The notes below the pieces were generated by a model, which worked only from the letters and a program-made list of their open reading frames with translations, did no database searches and was not told the DNA's origin. This document shows, piece by piece, positions 22,201 to 32,640 of a stretch of DNA of 64,000 nt (positions are counted from its first letter, which is position 1; each line of letters starts with the position of its first letter). Source of the stretch: Maylandia zebra (Eukaryota; Chordata; Actinopteri; Cichliformes; Cichlidae). The stretch covers positions 34,586,669-34,650,668 of the forward strand of contig NC_135175.1 in the NCBI RefSeq assembly GCF_041146795.1, read 5' to 3'. The translations under genes were made by a program, and so were the position numbers.

Positions 22201-23410
22201 AACAAGGAATGAATGAATGCCTTTATTTGTCGGTTGCAGTTGCCTGCAACTGAAATTGCTGGTTTCCAAAAGGGAGTCAGCATGAGAAGAAAACAAGAAC
22301 TCCATAGCAGATAAAGTAAGCACCGATATTATCATACCATAACACCATAAAACACAGACAAGCAACATGGGGGAGTATGCCGTGTGCACAGCTGCATCTG
22401 CAATCTTGCGATCCCGACTCCGGTTGAGCCGCTGTCCACATGGGAGGTAAGCATGGGGAGGCGTTGGATTCGAGTAAGGGAGGGTGGTGGTGAGGGCGTA
22501 TCAGTGTACGTGTGTGTGCGTTTCGGGATGCGTGTCCTGTGTTCAGCCTGAGAAAGTGGCCTTCCGCCTATTAGGCAAAGATCAACAGTCCGCAGCCTAC
22601 TGAGGTGGCAATGAAGAATCAGGCAAGAGAGTCAGCTCGTTCTCGTTATCATATCTGAGGGAAGAATTGTTGTTGTTCGCCTCAGCCTTCAAGTGTCCAG
22701 CTGGCGCCTTCAGGGTGGGGGGTAGCCGCATGAGAAATCATGGTTATGTTGTTTTCGGACGAACAGACTGCATCAATTTTACAGTTGTTCTTAATGTCCA
22801 TCACTGGTCTCCAGGTGTATCTCCCGTTTAAGAGCTGTGAGCTCCTCCAAGATCTTTCCCATATTTTGTTCAGTAAGAACAGTCCCAGCACTCACAGCTC
22901 TTCCCACACTTTCGATCATAGCGGCTAGCCTTGTGCCGGTTTGAACAGCAGTCACCACTTTCTTCAATTTCCGATAAGCCAGGGCCATGCCAGCTCCGAT
23001 CAGCAAGAATCCTGTTATCATGGTTCCAAATAGGTAGATGTCTCCAATATCCTCGATAGACAGTCCCGCTAGGCACACAACATGCCACTTCTGCCACCCG
23101 TCCATCGTGTATCCAGCAGGGAACGTCCCTTCAGGACACTCGGGCTCTCCCGAACCCAGGCTTCTCGTTGAGAATAGAGTGCCAATTGCGTTAAGGGACC
23201 AGTTGATCAAATTCATAGTTCTTCTTTAGGTTTTAGAGAACAAGAGTGAGAATGAGACACTCTCTCAGGGTTTGACTCAGACAAGACCAGACAACGACAT
23301 AGAAGCAAGCGAGCAGGGAAGATAACCGGGAGGAGAGCGTGAAAGAGGTGTCCGTCTCCTCCGAGAGCCAAAGTGGAAAAAAAGAAACTGTCTCCCCTTT
23401 AGCTTAGCTG
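22201..23410 (-). mobile_element. Unclassified retroposon-like unit encoding a membrane protein
   Basis: Read on the minus strand, a 5' leader of about 190 bp is followed by one ORF (23216-22791), about 550 bp of 3' sequence, an AATAAA signal and an (attc)n tail (plus-strand ggaatgaatgaatgcc near 22205). A polyadenylation signal with a short simple-repeat tail is the look of a non-LTR retroposon. It lies in intron 1 of ZNF gene 1 and is not found in genes 2 or 3. No target duplication could be identified, so the 5' limit is approximate. No reverse transcriptase is present. Confidence 0.5.
22791..23216 (-). CDS. 141-residue single-pass membrane protein, unknown
   Basis: Not recognised. The ATG at 23216-23214 is the first in the unit, in the context aagaagaactATG. 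Residues 60-81 form a strong hydrophobic segment (IYLFGTMITGFLLIGAGMAL...) followed at once by RKLKK, so an N-outside, C-inside orientation is predicted. The N-terminal 59 residues carry two cysteines (27 and 48) and a Trp-rich WQKWH patch. Residues 96-135 look amphipathic and possibly coiled-coil, ending LEELTALKREIH. There is no signal peptide of classical type. It lies antisense in an intron of ZNF gene 1. It could be an accessory or envelope-like relic of a retroelement or a domesticated host gene; nothing in the sequence decides this. Confidence 0.55.
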   Translation of the reverse strand: MNLINWSLNAIGTLFSTRSLGSGEPECPEGTFPAGYTMDGWQKWHVVCLAGLSIEDIGDIYLFGTMITGFLLIGAGMALAYRKLKKVVTAVQTGTRLAAMIESVGRAVSAGTVLTEQNMGKILEELTALKREIHLETSDGH

Positions 23411-23432
23411 TGAACCAGAGCTGGCCATTATT

Positions 23433-23700
23433 CTAACTCACCCTGGTGTGTGATGCTGTGCAGCTGTCCTCACAGATGCTGATGTTACAGGACGTCACAG
23501 CATCTCTATAATAATCCAAATTGTTAATAACAATCCTGAAAACCTGCCAGCCGGTGCAGTCCAGACACACCTGCAGATTCTCCACAGCCTCATCAGTCCA
23601 CTGCTTCAGTGTCTTTACAAAAGCTTTAGACAGTTTCAGTTTGTGCCTGTTTGCAGGGATCAAGTGAACCGTGACATGGTCTGAGAATCTTGATGTAGTT
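23433..23700 (-). pseudogene. LINE reverse-transcriptase polyprotein fragment
   Basis: The minus-strand frame contains VKTLKQWTDEAVENLQVCLD, then TGWQVFRI, then AVTSCNISICEDSC. This resembles the linker upstream of the reverse transcriptase domain in fish jockey/Rex-like LINEs (a WS.EA...L..CF..TDW..F pattern). It is short and isolated. Confidence 0.45.
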
Positions 23701-23737
23701 TGAGATGATGACCCTCTTACTATCAGCTCACCTTCTG

Positions 23738-23971
23738 TTTTGTAGAGTATTTTTTTTATCCATTTTGTTTAATAAAATCTATGAGGTTCAAATGAAGCAC
23801 CAAACTGCAGTTACTCAGTCAGTGGAGGTTTATTACTGCAGTTTCTCACCACTGTTGTTAACTGGAGGCTGACACACTGACTGAAGACATTTAGTTTGAG
23901 TGGATTTGAGCTTTCCATCTCAGCTTCTTTTGGTCAAGGATGAAATACATATAAATATATTTTTGTTCCAG
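23738..23971 (+). repeat. Conserved pre-exon-2 module of ZNF unit 1
   Basis: The sequence between the LINE fragment and exon 2 is shared with gene 2 (36440-36649 and 37166-37190) and gene 3 (53802-53837 and 60151-60218), and in decayed form with 9326-9705. It includes gttaactggaggctgacac and ends in a ttttgttccag acceptor. In genes 2 and 3 it is split by insertions; here it is intact, so it serves as the empty-site reference. Confidence 0.75.
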
Positions 23972-26593
23972 CTGATCATCAGGAGGAGACGAGCCATTTA
24001 GACTCAGTTCAGCCACTACAGAGGAAACAATGACTTCAACCCAAAAGGTGAGCAAGAATATCACTGTGGACGTTACAACTCTCATTGTAGCACATCATTG
24101 TAATGTGATAATATCAGCAGAAGGTGGTGGTAACACACCTACGACGTGTTTGTTGACATCTTTGATTCCACTAATGGAGTTTCAGTTTGTTCCACGACTG
24201 CATTTCACTCACTGCCTCTGTTTGTATCTCTGTCACTGCAGGACCAACATGGAGCGAGAAGTCAGCGCTCTCAGGAGGCCGACAAACCTCACAGAAGAAA
24301 GGGAGAGAAGAAATACAGCTGTGAGGAGTGTGGGAAGGATTTTACTCGGGCCGACAGCTTAAAAACACACCAACTCATCCACAGTCGAGTTAAAGCTTAC
24401 AGCTGTGAGTTGTGTGGAAAATCTTTTACCCTGGCTGGAAACTTGAAACGACACCAGCTGACCCACAGTGGAGTTAAAGCTTACAGCTGTGAGTTGTGTC
24501 GAAAGTTTTTCAACCAGGCTGTACACTTAAAGAGACACCAACTCATCCACAGTGGAATTAAACAGTACAACTGTGACTTGTGTGGAGATTTTTTTACCCA
24601 CCCTGGAAGCTTGAAAAGACACCAACTCATCCACAGTGTAGTTAAACCGTACACCTGTGACTTGTGTGGAAATGCTTTTACCCAGGCTCAAAGCTTAAAA
24701 ACACACCAACTCATCCACAGTGGAGTTAAAGCGTACACGTGTGACTTGTGTGGGAAATCTTTTACCCAGGCTCGACACTTAAAAGCACACCAACTCATCC
24801 ACAGTGGAGTTAAAGCACACAGCTGCAATCAGTGTGGCAAAGCTTTTACTCACAGTAGCCACTTACAGAATCATCTAGTTACCCACTCTGGAATTAATAA
24901 GTACAGATGTGACATTTGTGGAAAAACTTTCAGTCGCAATGGGGACCTAAATAGACACATCCGCATTCACACTGGACAGGATGTTTACTGCTGTGATCAG
25001 TGTTGGAAACCGTTTACAACAGATGCACAGTTACAAAGCCACATGCTTAGCCACACTGAGGAGAGACCTTATAAATGTGACCTGTGTGAGAAGACTTTTA
25101 AATCTCCACGTTACCTGAAAATACACCAACAGATCCACACCAGAAAGAAACTCTACAAGTGCAGTTACTGTGAGGTATGTATTTATATTTATATCTTCTA
25201 ATTTCAGTGTCACTGTTTGGCTCATTAAATTGTGTTAGCATGTTAGTAATTCTACTGGACTCAATGGCATCTACTGGAATTTGGAAAATGTCAGTAAAGA
25301 ACATGATGAGTCATCTAACTAACAGCAATTATTACTGTTACTTTGTATCCATATTTGAGGATTTACAGTTGCAATTGTTTTGAAGCATTATTTAAATTAG
25401 TCCTAAGAGCAACTGGTGGAAAGTCACCTTAATTCCAGTCACTCTGCAGTAACTGGATCGAATGGAATATGGATCTTGTAAATGGCACTAATTGATCTTC
25501 TCGGATGGGAGGTGAAACATCTTTGAGAAACTTTAAAAACTCCAGATGCTTTTCTTTATAAGCTCCTTAGACTACGATAATGTACGCCTGAGAACCTTCA
25601 CAGACTGGGTATGATTTTACAACTCCTTTAAATTCTGATTCAGTTTGATTTTGACTATTATAATTATTCCATTTAGCATGGATATATATAGTGTAGAGGA
25701 ACCCTGTAAAATAAATATATTCATTTCCAAATAAAGAACAGATCTTAACACAGTTACTTATGGTACTTTTTAAATTTTATTTCTGAGATTTGTGGTATTT
25801 CACAGTATATTTCCTCCATTTTGCACATGGACATCTGGTTTTATTTGTGGTCTCAGTCCCAGCTCACTTAACTCTCACTTCCAAGTTTCAAAAAAAGAAA
25901 TATATTTAAAAATCTCCTGAAATTTCCTTTCCTAATAATTTCTGTGAATGTGTGAGTAAGGTATGTTGTATAAGGTGCTTTGAGTGCTCAGAGTGGAAAA
26001 GTGCTCTATATGAACCAGTCAATTTTACTTGTATTCACTAACTTAACAACAGGAGGGTCATCTAACTAAAACCAATCAGTGTATCCCACCTGACCCCCTC
26101 AGAATCAGCTGACTTTTAATAGTCTCCAAGTTTTATTTAAATGTCCTATGTATGTATAAGTATGGTGAGAGTCTGTTTGCAGCCAGGGTAGCAGTGCTTC
26201 TTGCTGTTCCTCTGCATCACAGACATTTATTGTAGCCCATTAAGCTGTTATAATGTAAACAGTAAAATATAATTGGATGTTGTCAGAGATGCTCTTTATT
26301 TCAGGTGGCGTTCAGGATTAAAATGTTGAAGGACTGACTCACACTGTCTTTGTGTCTTTGTTTAGAAGCAGAGTGACACAGATGGATCCAGTTTTCAACC
26401 CTATTGTCAGTGTGGTGGTGGGAAAGCGTTTCGTTGTGACCTTTGTGGAAAAACTTTCAACCAGCAACGAAGCCTAAAAAAGCATCAGCTTAGACACACA
26501 CAAGACAAAATGATCTACTGTAAAGAATGTGGAAGAGGCTTCCCCACTCAATCTGATTTTAAACAACATGAACTGTTCCACGGTGGGGTTTAA
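23972..26593 (+). CDS. ZNF gene 1: C2H2 zinc-finger protein, about 12 fingers
   Basis: Coding exons: 24030-24047 (MTSTQK) within exon 2 (23972-24047), exon 3 at 24242-25174 and exon 4 from 26366 to the stop 26591-26593. Both introns are phase 0 with gtgagc/ctgcag and gtatgt/tttag boundaries. The predicted product is 392 residues. A short basic N-terminus ([20 protein letters not shown]) is followed by ten C2H2 fingers in exon 3. A half-finger (KCSYC) sits at the splice, and two more fingers are in exon 4. Linkers are mostly HSGVKAY rather than TGEKPY. It should be a nuclear DNA-binding protein; there is no KRAB, SCAN or BTB domain. An extra T in ggggtttaaaag creates the stop: the paralogous exon in gene 2 continues through four more fingers. 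Whether this truncated protein is functional is unknown. Confidence 0.85.
24242..25174 (+). other. ZNF gene 1 exon 3, ten fingers
   Basis: 311 codons with no stop. Fingers begin about 78 bp into the exon and repeat every 84 bp. Fingers 1-6 resemble the gene 3 array (CGKSFT.A..L...HQLIH). Fingers 7-10 are individually distinct ([40 protein letters not shown]) and have one-to-one counterparts in gene 2. The array is therefore a variable left part joined to a conserved right part. Confidence 0.85.
25175..26365. other. Intron 3 of ZNF gene 1
   Basis: Holds a dispersed repeat piece at about 25480-25575 (ggatgggaggtgaaacatc...) also present, inverted, in intron 3 of gene 2. A SINE/LINE-tail-like sequence lies at about 25965-26025 (ggtgctttgagtgctcagag). 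The last 150 bp before exon 4 are conserved with gene 2. Confidence 0.5.
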
Positions 26594-26860
26594 AAGCACG
26601 CCTGTAACCAGTGCTTACCAGCTTAAAAGACATAAACGAGTCCACACAGGAGAGAAACCATACAAGTGTAGACACTGTAACAAAAGGTTCTCACAATCGA
26701 GCAGTCGTAACCTTCATGAACGTACACATGTTGAAGGGAACTTCAGCTGTGACCAGTGTGACAAGAGCTTCAAGAATCTCAGTTCATACTCCGAACACAA
26801 ACGATCCCATTCTCATTATACATTATCTGCTCTGTGCAAACAGAGTAAGCGTGATCATTA
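26594..26860 (+). pseudogene. Out-of-frame remainder of ZNF gene 1 exon 4
   Basis: Downstream of the premature stop another frame still encodes good finger sequence: [18 protein letters not shown], then [14 protein letters not shown], then [15 protein letters not shown]. Relative to gene 2 there is a one-base insertion at about 26590, then a deletion of part of a finger near 26615 and loss of part of the last finger near 26818. This is decayed coding sequence, not a separate gene. Confidence 0.75.
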
Positions 26861-27381
26861 AATCATTCCTATTACTGAATCACAATGACTCTGCAGAGAC
26901 AGAAAGATCCTCTTCTGGGGCCCGTTCTTCGTACCTCACTAAGTAAGTTAGCTGGATTTGATTGTTGACCATTTCGCGTGATCTTGGATCGTTCGGTTCT
27001 CCGAAGCTCATCCGGGACTTGCTGTCATAGCAACAGATCTGTAAGCGTAAACCTGCTCGGGAGCAGGCTTACTTTATGTAAACAGGATTAGATCGCGGCC
27101 ACTCAGGTATGTCCGCTTCATGTATACGAAAGCAACAGCGATATTCCACCACTGTTTTACCATAAATAAATATCATCAATGTAACTAAAGACAATGCAGT
27201 ACTTGATCCTTTTATTGATTTCATACAGATACATACAGGTCATTTCCTAAAAAAGGGAAATGTACTATTAATCATTCTATTTCATGTATGTGATTATTTC
27301 AGATGTAATTCTTATTTTAGAGTAGTAATTGTAAATTACTTCGTGTAATCAAGATGAGAGACCACGGCTATAAAAGCGAAG

Positions 27382-27600
27382 GTGGATTTGGGAAGCCTGT
27401 CGCAGCCATGTCCTGTCCGTATACGCGAGCCACCCATTGTGGAAGGTGCAAGATTGATAAGGAGAGTCCTCAGAATTCAGCGTTTATTGCGGGATAGACA
27501 GGATCCTTTAGCTCAGCGCGACAGTGTGCTCATAGAAAGATATCGATTTTCCCGTGAGGGTATTATTTACTTAACCAACTTGTTGACGAGGGGGTGCAGG
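27382..27600 (+). pseudogene. Harbinger transposase remnant
   Basis: The frame GARLIRRVLRIQRLLRDRQD then VLIERYRFSREGIIYLTNLL aligns in register with the N-terminus of the transposase at 15041 (AQILRRALRRE...ERYRFPAQSIIYLNNIL). Homology ends at about 27595, and the rest of the transposase is absent. Confidence 0.7.
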
Positions 27601-27799
27601 ACCACCACCTGTCTTTTTTTGCTCTGCCCTTTTCTTGGTTGCGGTTATAAACAAACAAACAGATTATTCCAGGGTCTCTTTCCAAGAGACGAAAAGCAAT
27701 ATAAGTGATAAATATTACCATTCTGTAGAATATTCTTATATTACACTTTTACTTGTTCCCATGTTCTAGTGGGTCCTGTCGTGGCTCTAATGTGAAAGA

Positions 27800-28021
27800 G
27801 GATATAATGTAATATAATATAATAAATTTACCCTACCGCCTACTGGTGTTGGCCAGAGGGGCCGATGGCGCGATATGGCAGCCTGGCTTCTGTCAGTCTG
27901 CCCCAGGGCAGCTGTGGCTACAACTGTAGCTGCCTCCACCAGTGTGTGAATGCGTGAGTGAATGAATAGTGGCATTGTAAAGCGCTTTGGGTGCCTTGAA
28001 AAGTGCTATATAAATCCAATC

Positions 28022-28067
<46 letters not shown>

Positions 28068-28068
28068 A
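27800..28068 (+). repeat. 5'-truncated tRNA-derived SINE with (ATT)n tail
   Basis: From about 27830 the sequence is the body of the SINE family found in full on the minus strand at 32325-32640 and 44449-44748: the cctactggtgttggccagag block, the gctgccccagggcagctgtgg-type block, then the agcgctttgggtgcc end. A long (att)n run at 28024-28067 follows. It is nested in Harbinger 2. Confidence 0.75.
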
Positions 28069-28084
28069 TTATTAAATTACTTAC

Positions 28085-28245
28085 GAGTTTAATTTGTCAG
28101 CAACTTTCTGCCAGCCCTCTCTCCTTGCTTTTGCAGCCTTTGCAGTGTTCCCTTGCGTTTTAATTAAACTCTGAAACTCCTGAAATCCCTCAATCAAGAG
28201 TTCTTGCTCTGCTGCCGAAAAATACTGAGCGCGCTCCTTCAACAT
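28085..28245 (-). CDS. Myb/SANT-like protein of Harbinger 2, exon 1
   Basis: The minus-strand ATG at 28245-28243 opens MLKERAQYFSAAEQELLIEG, then FQEFQSLIKTQGN and AKAARARREGWQKVADKLN-like sequence (observed residues AKAAKARREGW), ending at a TC|GTAAGT donor at 28084. It matches in layout and position the minus-strand exon of Harbinger 1 (16225-16397). The Trp-containing helical region is typical of the Myb/SANT-like protein of these transposons. The second exon was not identified. Confidence 0.6.
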
Positions 28246-28455
28246 TTTCGCCGACCAATCAAAGGGTTGCCGATCAATGTTTCTACTATCGATGCGTAGC
28301 CCCTGTTAAGCCACCCAGTGATCTCACATTACTTCATCCAGCTATACTAATCGTCAACAACAGGTGTGTTCGGAGAACCGGAATAGCGAGCTCAAAGTTG
28401 GCGCGATGATTTGATCTTGGATGTAGTAAGCGAGGTACGAAGAACGGACCCCTGG

Positions 28456-30562
28456 TTTCAGGGTCAGACTTAAAAACCTTGAGATCAGGCTCCACAGAGT
28501 TCAGATGGAATCTCCTGTAAAGAGTGTCAGCTGATGTCACACTTGGATCTCACAAGGTAGCTCTGATTTTTGGACCTGCAGTAAATAATCCTGAATCTTA
28601 AATTTAATAAGATGCAAATATAGATGTGTACATCAAGTTTTTGTGTTTTAATTTTAATGGATTTTATTGCTCTGAAATGTTATTCCTGTCACATTTACAT
28701 AATTCCCCCTCAGAAAACAGTAGTGTTTAGTTGTAATACTTGTATTATAAAGTTATAGAAATATCTTTTAAAGCCAACTGATAAGTGTCAGTCTTGGTAG
28801 CTGGGGATCGGTCTGCCAGGGCCTCCGCTCCTGGCCACCGCCTGACTCGCATTGCACCCGACCCCTACCGTGCCTCCTGCGGGTGGTGGGCCTGCAGAAA
28901 GATGGGCCCCTGTCCCTTTTTCGGGGTGTGTCCCCATGGACTAAGGCCCGGCCAGCATACGCTCGCCCTCGGGCACCCTCCCCGGGCCTGACTCCAAGGC
29001 GTGTCCCCGGTAACCATATCCCAGGCAGGGTGAACTGTTCCCTCGATGGTCTTTTCACAGGGGTCTTCTGAATCGCTCTTTGTCCAACCGATGCCAAACG
29101 GATGATGTCACAGGTTCGGAGTTTTGACTGCCGTCCCCTCTTAATTTAACTGTGATTAATATGTTATGAAGCTTAACTTTAATCTCAGCCAAACCGATTT
29201 ACTCAAATAAAACTTTGAAGTAGACCAAACATTAAGATTTGGAAGTTATCTAAGAGACTTGTATATCATGTTTAACCTGAGTAGGAAAAAGGCCGAGGGG
29301 GGGTTGAAAACGATGTGTGGGAGTCTGTTCTCGCTGGGCTCTAGTGATCCTTGACCTCGCAGTCTGCTATCAAGCTGGTGGGTAACAGGCATCTCCGGAA
29401 ACGTCGAAGCACTTTTGTATGTATGGGATATCTTGATAAATCAAGCAGATATTTGAAGTTTACACAACTACATTCTATCCTGAAAATAACTTAAAAGTTT
29501 ATTTTGTGACCCAGAAAGAGTAATATTTAAAAAAATTTAGCCACGCTCCTCCGCCGTTGCCGTGTTTAAATTTTGGACAAAATGCATTCTGGGATATTTA
29601 GCTGTACCAAGTTCACACAAGTCACCACCAATGCATGCTCGATAAAATGGGCGGAGCGAGAACACATCTGGGAATTTTTTGCGTTCTCTGCTTGATGCGC
29701 ATGTCACTGTCACTACCTGATCCGTACTGGAAACCCGATCGGTACCACACATGTGCGAAAGGCCACTATTTCTGCTCATTTACGATAGTTACGGGTCAGA
29801 GTATCTGTTAAGATGTTAACAATATTAAGTATCTCTTAAAATGTTATAATGAAACATTTATATTTAACGTAGAGAAAAATGAAAAATAAAAAGATAGCCA
29901 CAGATCAGGACTCCCCGATCCTTACTGCACATGTATGTGCAAAGTCAGACCGTACAAATCGGGTCTACACGATTCGTACCGCGGATGTGCAGATGTTTTC
30001 TTCTTCTTCTGTTTCTTTTAATGGCAGTTTACTCCCCAGTGTACGAGGATACTGCCACCTGCTGACCGAGCGAATGAACCCTTTTTTTAACTGAACTGGG
30101 CGTGTTAAATTTGATTTAGTGATAGTCGAGTGTGTTTATACTTGTCTGTGTGGAGAGGATTGTTGGAATAGTGATGAGGATTTCCGCTATCACTGTCAAT
30201 TGTCAGTAAACACTTAATCTGGGTGATGAATCTTCATGTGACATATTACTAGAGCTGTATTATTAAGTCTGTCATTAGGCGCCATTCTTCTTATTTTAAA
30301 GCGTTGTTGTTTAATTGGGGGACGCTCTCTGTTAAGGAGAAAAGCATGAATTTGTTTGTATACGGATTATCTGTTGTTTAAATGTCCCGGGCAGTCGAAA
30401 AGGAGGCTAGGAGCTAACTGGACGCTAACCGTGTCACTCAAATAATTAACTGTCGCAATGTTGGCAAAGAGAAGAAATGACGTAAGATTTGCGCATGCAT
30501 GGTATGGATCGGGTAGCGACAGCGTACTTTGAATTGGAACAGTACTGATGACGTGTCATGAG
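28456..30562. other. Spacer between ZNF genes 1 and 2, first part
   Basis: The first ~100 bp continue the sequence shared with the region 3' of ZNF gene 2. A GC-rich segment at 28795-29085 (about 290 bp) looks like part of a repeat but its family is not recognised. 29150-29780 also has a dispersed-repeat look (cctcgcagtctgctatcaag; gtttattttgtgacccagaa); a short piece of it is inverted at about 45040-45060. No gene was recognised. Confidence 0.35.
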
Positions 30563-31555
30563 TAGGGATGGGTATCGTTTAGGTTTTATCCGATACCAGT
30601 ACCAAACCGGTAGTTTTGAAACGGTGCTTAAACGGTGCTCGAACCAGTGCTTAAAGAATGGAGAACACAAAATTGGTCCAAAAACCTCTCATGTTCAGCT
30701 GTTTTTTTATAAAAAGATAACAATGTTAGCCTTTTCTGCAGCTACAGGGGATTTATGGCATCACTCTTGGCCAAAAACTTCTCATGTTTAGCTGTTTTCC
30801 TCTTTTTCTTTGGTCATTTTAGCCTTTTTGGCCAGGGTGAAGGGAGTATCTGCCATCAAACAAGAAGACAGCCGCATGTAGCTATGATGGTGTTTGCTAG
30901 TTCACCTTACATGCATTAATGTAATAACGTGGTTAGCCTACTCAACGTAAATTACACACGAACAACATTAAGCTACTCACGCAGAGAAGAACGGCTGCTG
31001 CTGCATCATCATCCTCATCATTTCTGCTACACTGGCAGGGCTAGGGGCCAGGACTCTGCTCTTCGGGTTTTTGGGGGATGTTGCAAACTCCGGGTCCGAT
31101 AACAGGCACCATACCTGCAGTAGATGCGCTCGGTGTGAGGTCTCGCAGCAAGCTGTCAAATACGGCGCATTTCTCAGCTTGTAACAAAATGCTATACGTC
31201 ATCAGGTGTTTCATCAGATTCGAGGTGTTACCTCCTTTGACAGTATCACAGTATCAGCTTAAAGCACTTGTTGCTGCTGAGTTTGCATCTTTTTCTGTGA
31301 AGTACAGCCAGACTTTGACCGCTTCACCTTGGGCATTTTTAATCTGTAGCTCTGCTCTAACTGAACGTACGTACCTGGGCCCGCCTACTACGCTCGCAAA
31401 GGTAAAATGATTGGCTGGAATCCAAAGTGTGTGACATCTCAGGAAAAAAAACACCGAAATAAAGCACCGAAATGTGCGCAGCTTATCGGTCTGGTTACTA
31501 CCGTTCACGTCAGAACCTGTGCCATCATCGCACCGGATACCGGTACCCATCCCTA
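30563..31555 (-). mobile_element. hAT-like element with BED-finger remnant
   Basis: The ends are inverted: tagggatgggtatcg on the left and cggtacccatcccta on the right. The 8-bp flanks gtcatgag and atcacgag match at 6 of 8, as expected for an aged hAT duplication. Minus-strand frames contain EAVKVWLYFTEKDANSAA and then, in another frame, GNTSNLMKHLMTYS. These resemble a BED zinc finger of a ZBED/hAT transposase. No DDE/hATC domain fits in 993 bp, so it is non-autonomous. A second, 3'-incomplete copy lies at 44184-44934. Confidence 0.75.
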
Positions 31556-31563
31556 ATCACGAG

Positions 31564-31690
31564 TACACGAGAACACAAGTACGCATATTGAGACAGGTCC
31601 AATTTCTTCACCCTCTGCCAGGATTCTGTGAGGAACATAACGTCCAAGCTATCACTCATTAAAAAAAGCCATTTAGTATAAATGATTTGT
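31564..31690 (-). pseudogene. Possible LINE endonuclease fragment
   Basis: The minus-strand frame SDSLDVMFLTESWQ matches the N-terminal LD.MFLTETW signature of the apurinic-type endonuclease of L2/L1-type LINEs. The match covers only about 15 residues. Confidence 0.3.
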
Positions 31691-31819
31691 TGGCATATAG
31701 ATTTGAAACAAAGAACTGAAAAACACTTGAAATATAGTTGCATATAAGACATTCATGAAAACACAAAAACTGTCATTGTAGTGGGGTTTTTTTTTAGTTT
31801 AAAGAATATGATAAATATA

Positions 31820-32277
31820 AACTACTATGTAAATGATTATTTATGGCAAGAAAATGTATTATTTTCAATTGGATTAATGGAAAACTACCAACAATAACTC
31901 AGTGGTATAAAGAAATCTTTAGAGCTTTACCAATGGAAAGACTGAGTGCAAAATTAAGTGGCAATGATGATATTTTTTTGGATATGTGGCGCCCTGTAAT
32001 GGATTACTTATCTGATGATCTGAAGACAACCATAGTGAGAGGGGCAGGCCCACTCCAATGGCGGGTTGGGTTTGTCAGGACAAATGTGTAAATGCGTGGT
32101 AGACCAAATTATTTACCATACTGTATTAGTTTTCTGTTTACATGTCTCAGACTGCTTATTATGTTATTTTTGTTTTTGTTTTTTTTTGTTTTTCCTTTGT
32201 TGTGGTTCTGGTAGTTGTTTTTGTTTTTTGTTTTTTGGGGAATAAAAGGAAAAAAATAAATAAATAAGAAAAAAGTT
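31820..32277 (+). mobile_element. L1-like LINE ORF2 C-terminus and 3' end
   Basis: The frame 31843-32091 reads MARKCIIFNWINGKLPTITQ, then WYKEIFRALPMERLSAKL. It resembles the extreme C-terminus of L1/Tx1-type ORF2 (an ..I...W.....PT..QW..E.....ME pattern). A T-rich 3' UTR follows and ends with aataaaaggaaaaaaataaa. This is a 5'-truncated insertion. Confidence 0.5.
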
Positions 32278-32324
32278 TCTCGTACTCATGCTGCCCTGAC
32301 ATACTGCCAACGTATTTTTGGGAT

Positions 32325-32640
32325 AATAATAATAATGGATTGCATTTATATAGCACTTTTCGGGGCCCTCAAAGCGCTTTACAATTCCACTATTCATTCA
32401 CTCTCACATTCATACACTGGTGGAGGCAGCTACAGTTGTAGCCACAGCTGCCCTGGGGTAGACTGACAGAAGCGAGGCTGCCATATCGCCCCATCGGCCC
32501 CTCTGGCCATCACCAGTAGGCGGTAGTTGAAGTGTCTTGCCCAAGGACACAACGACCGAGACTGTCCGAGCCGGGGCTCAAACCGGCAACCTTCCGGTCA
32601 CAAAACAAACTGCCAAATCTTTGAGGCACGATTGCCCCGA
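32325..32640 (-). repeat. Full-length tRNA-derived SINE, minus strand
   Basis: On the minus strand the head at about 32640 has a tRNA-like A box (gtgcctcaaagatttgg) and a B box (ggttTgagcccc-type; the plus strand reads ggggctcaaaccggc). The body has the tgcccaaggacacaacgacc block. A tail of agcgctttgagggcc-type sequence with (att)n sits at 32325. The same family occurs at 27800-28068 (+), 35790-36022 (-), 41800-41962 (-) and 44449-44748 (-). Confidence 0.75.

Larger units (their letters stand above)
26919..28452 (+). mobile_element. PIF/Harbinger transposon 2, after ZNF gene 1
   Basis: Ends are ggcccgttcttcgtacctc on the left and gaggtacgaagaacggaccc on the right, flanked by TGG (26916-26918 and 28453-28455). 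The corresponding site after ZNF gene 2 (near 40960-40970) is uninterrupted: ctcttctggtttcagg. That empty paralogous site proves the insertion boundaries. It contains a transposase N-terminal remnant, a SINE piece and the minus-strand Myb-like exon. Confidence 0.9.

Noticed and set aside
23972..26593. A KRAB, SCAN, BTB or PR/SET domain in the ZNF genes
   Set aside because: Searched by eye in exons 1-2 and nearby intron sequence of all three genes; only the short basic N-terminus was found.
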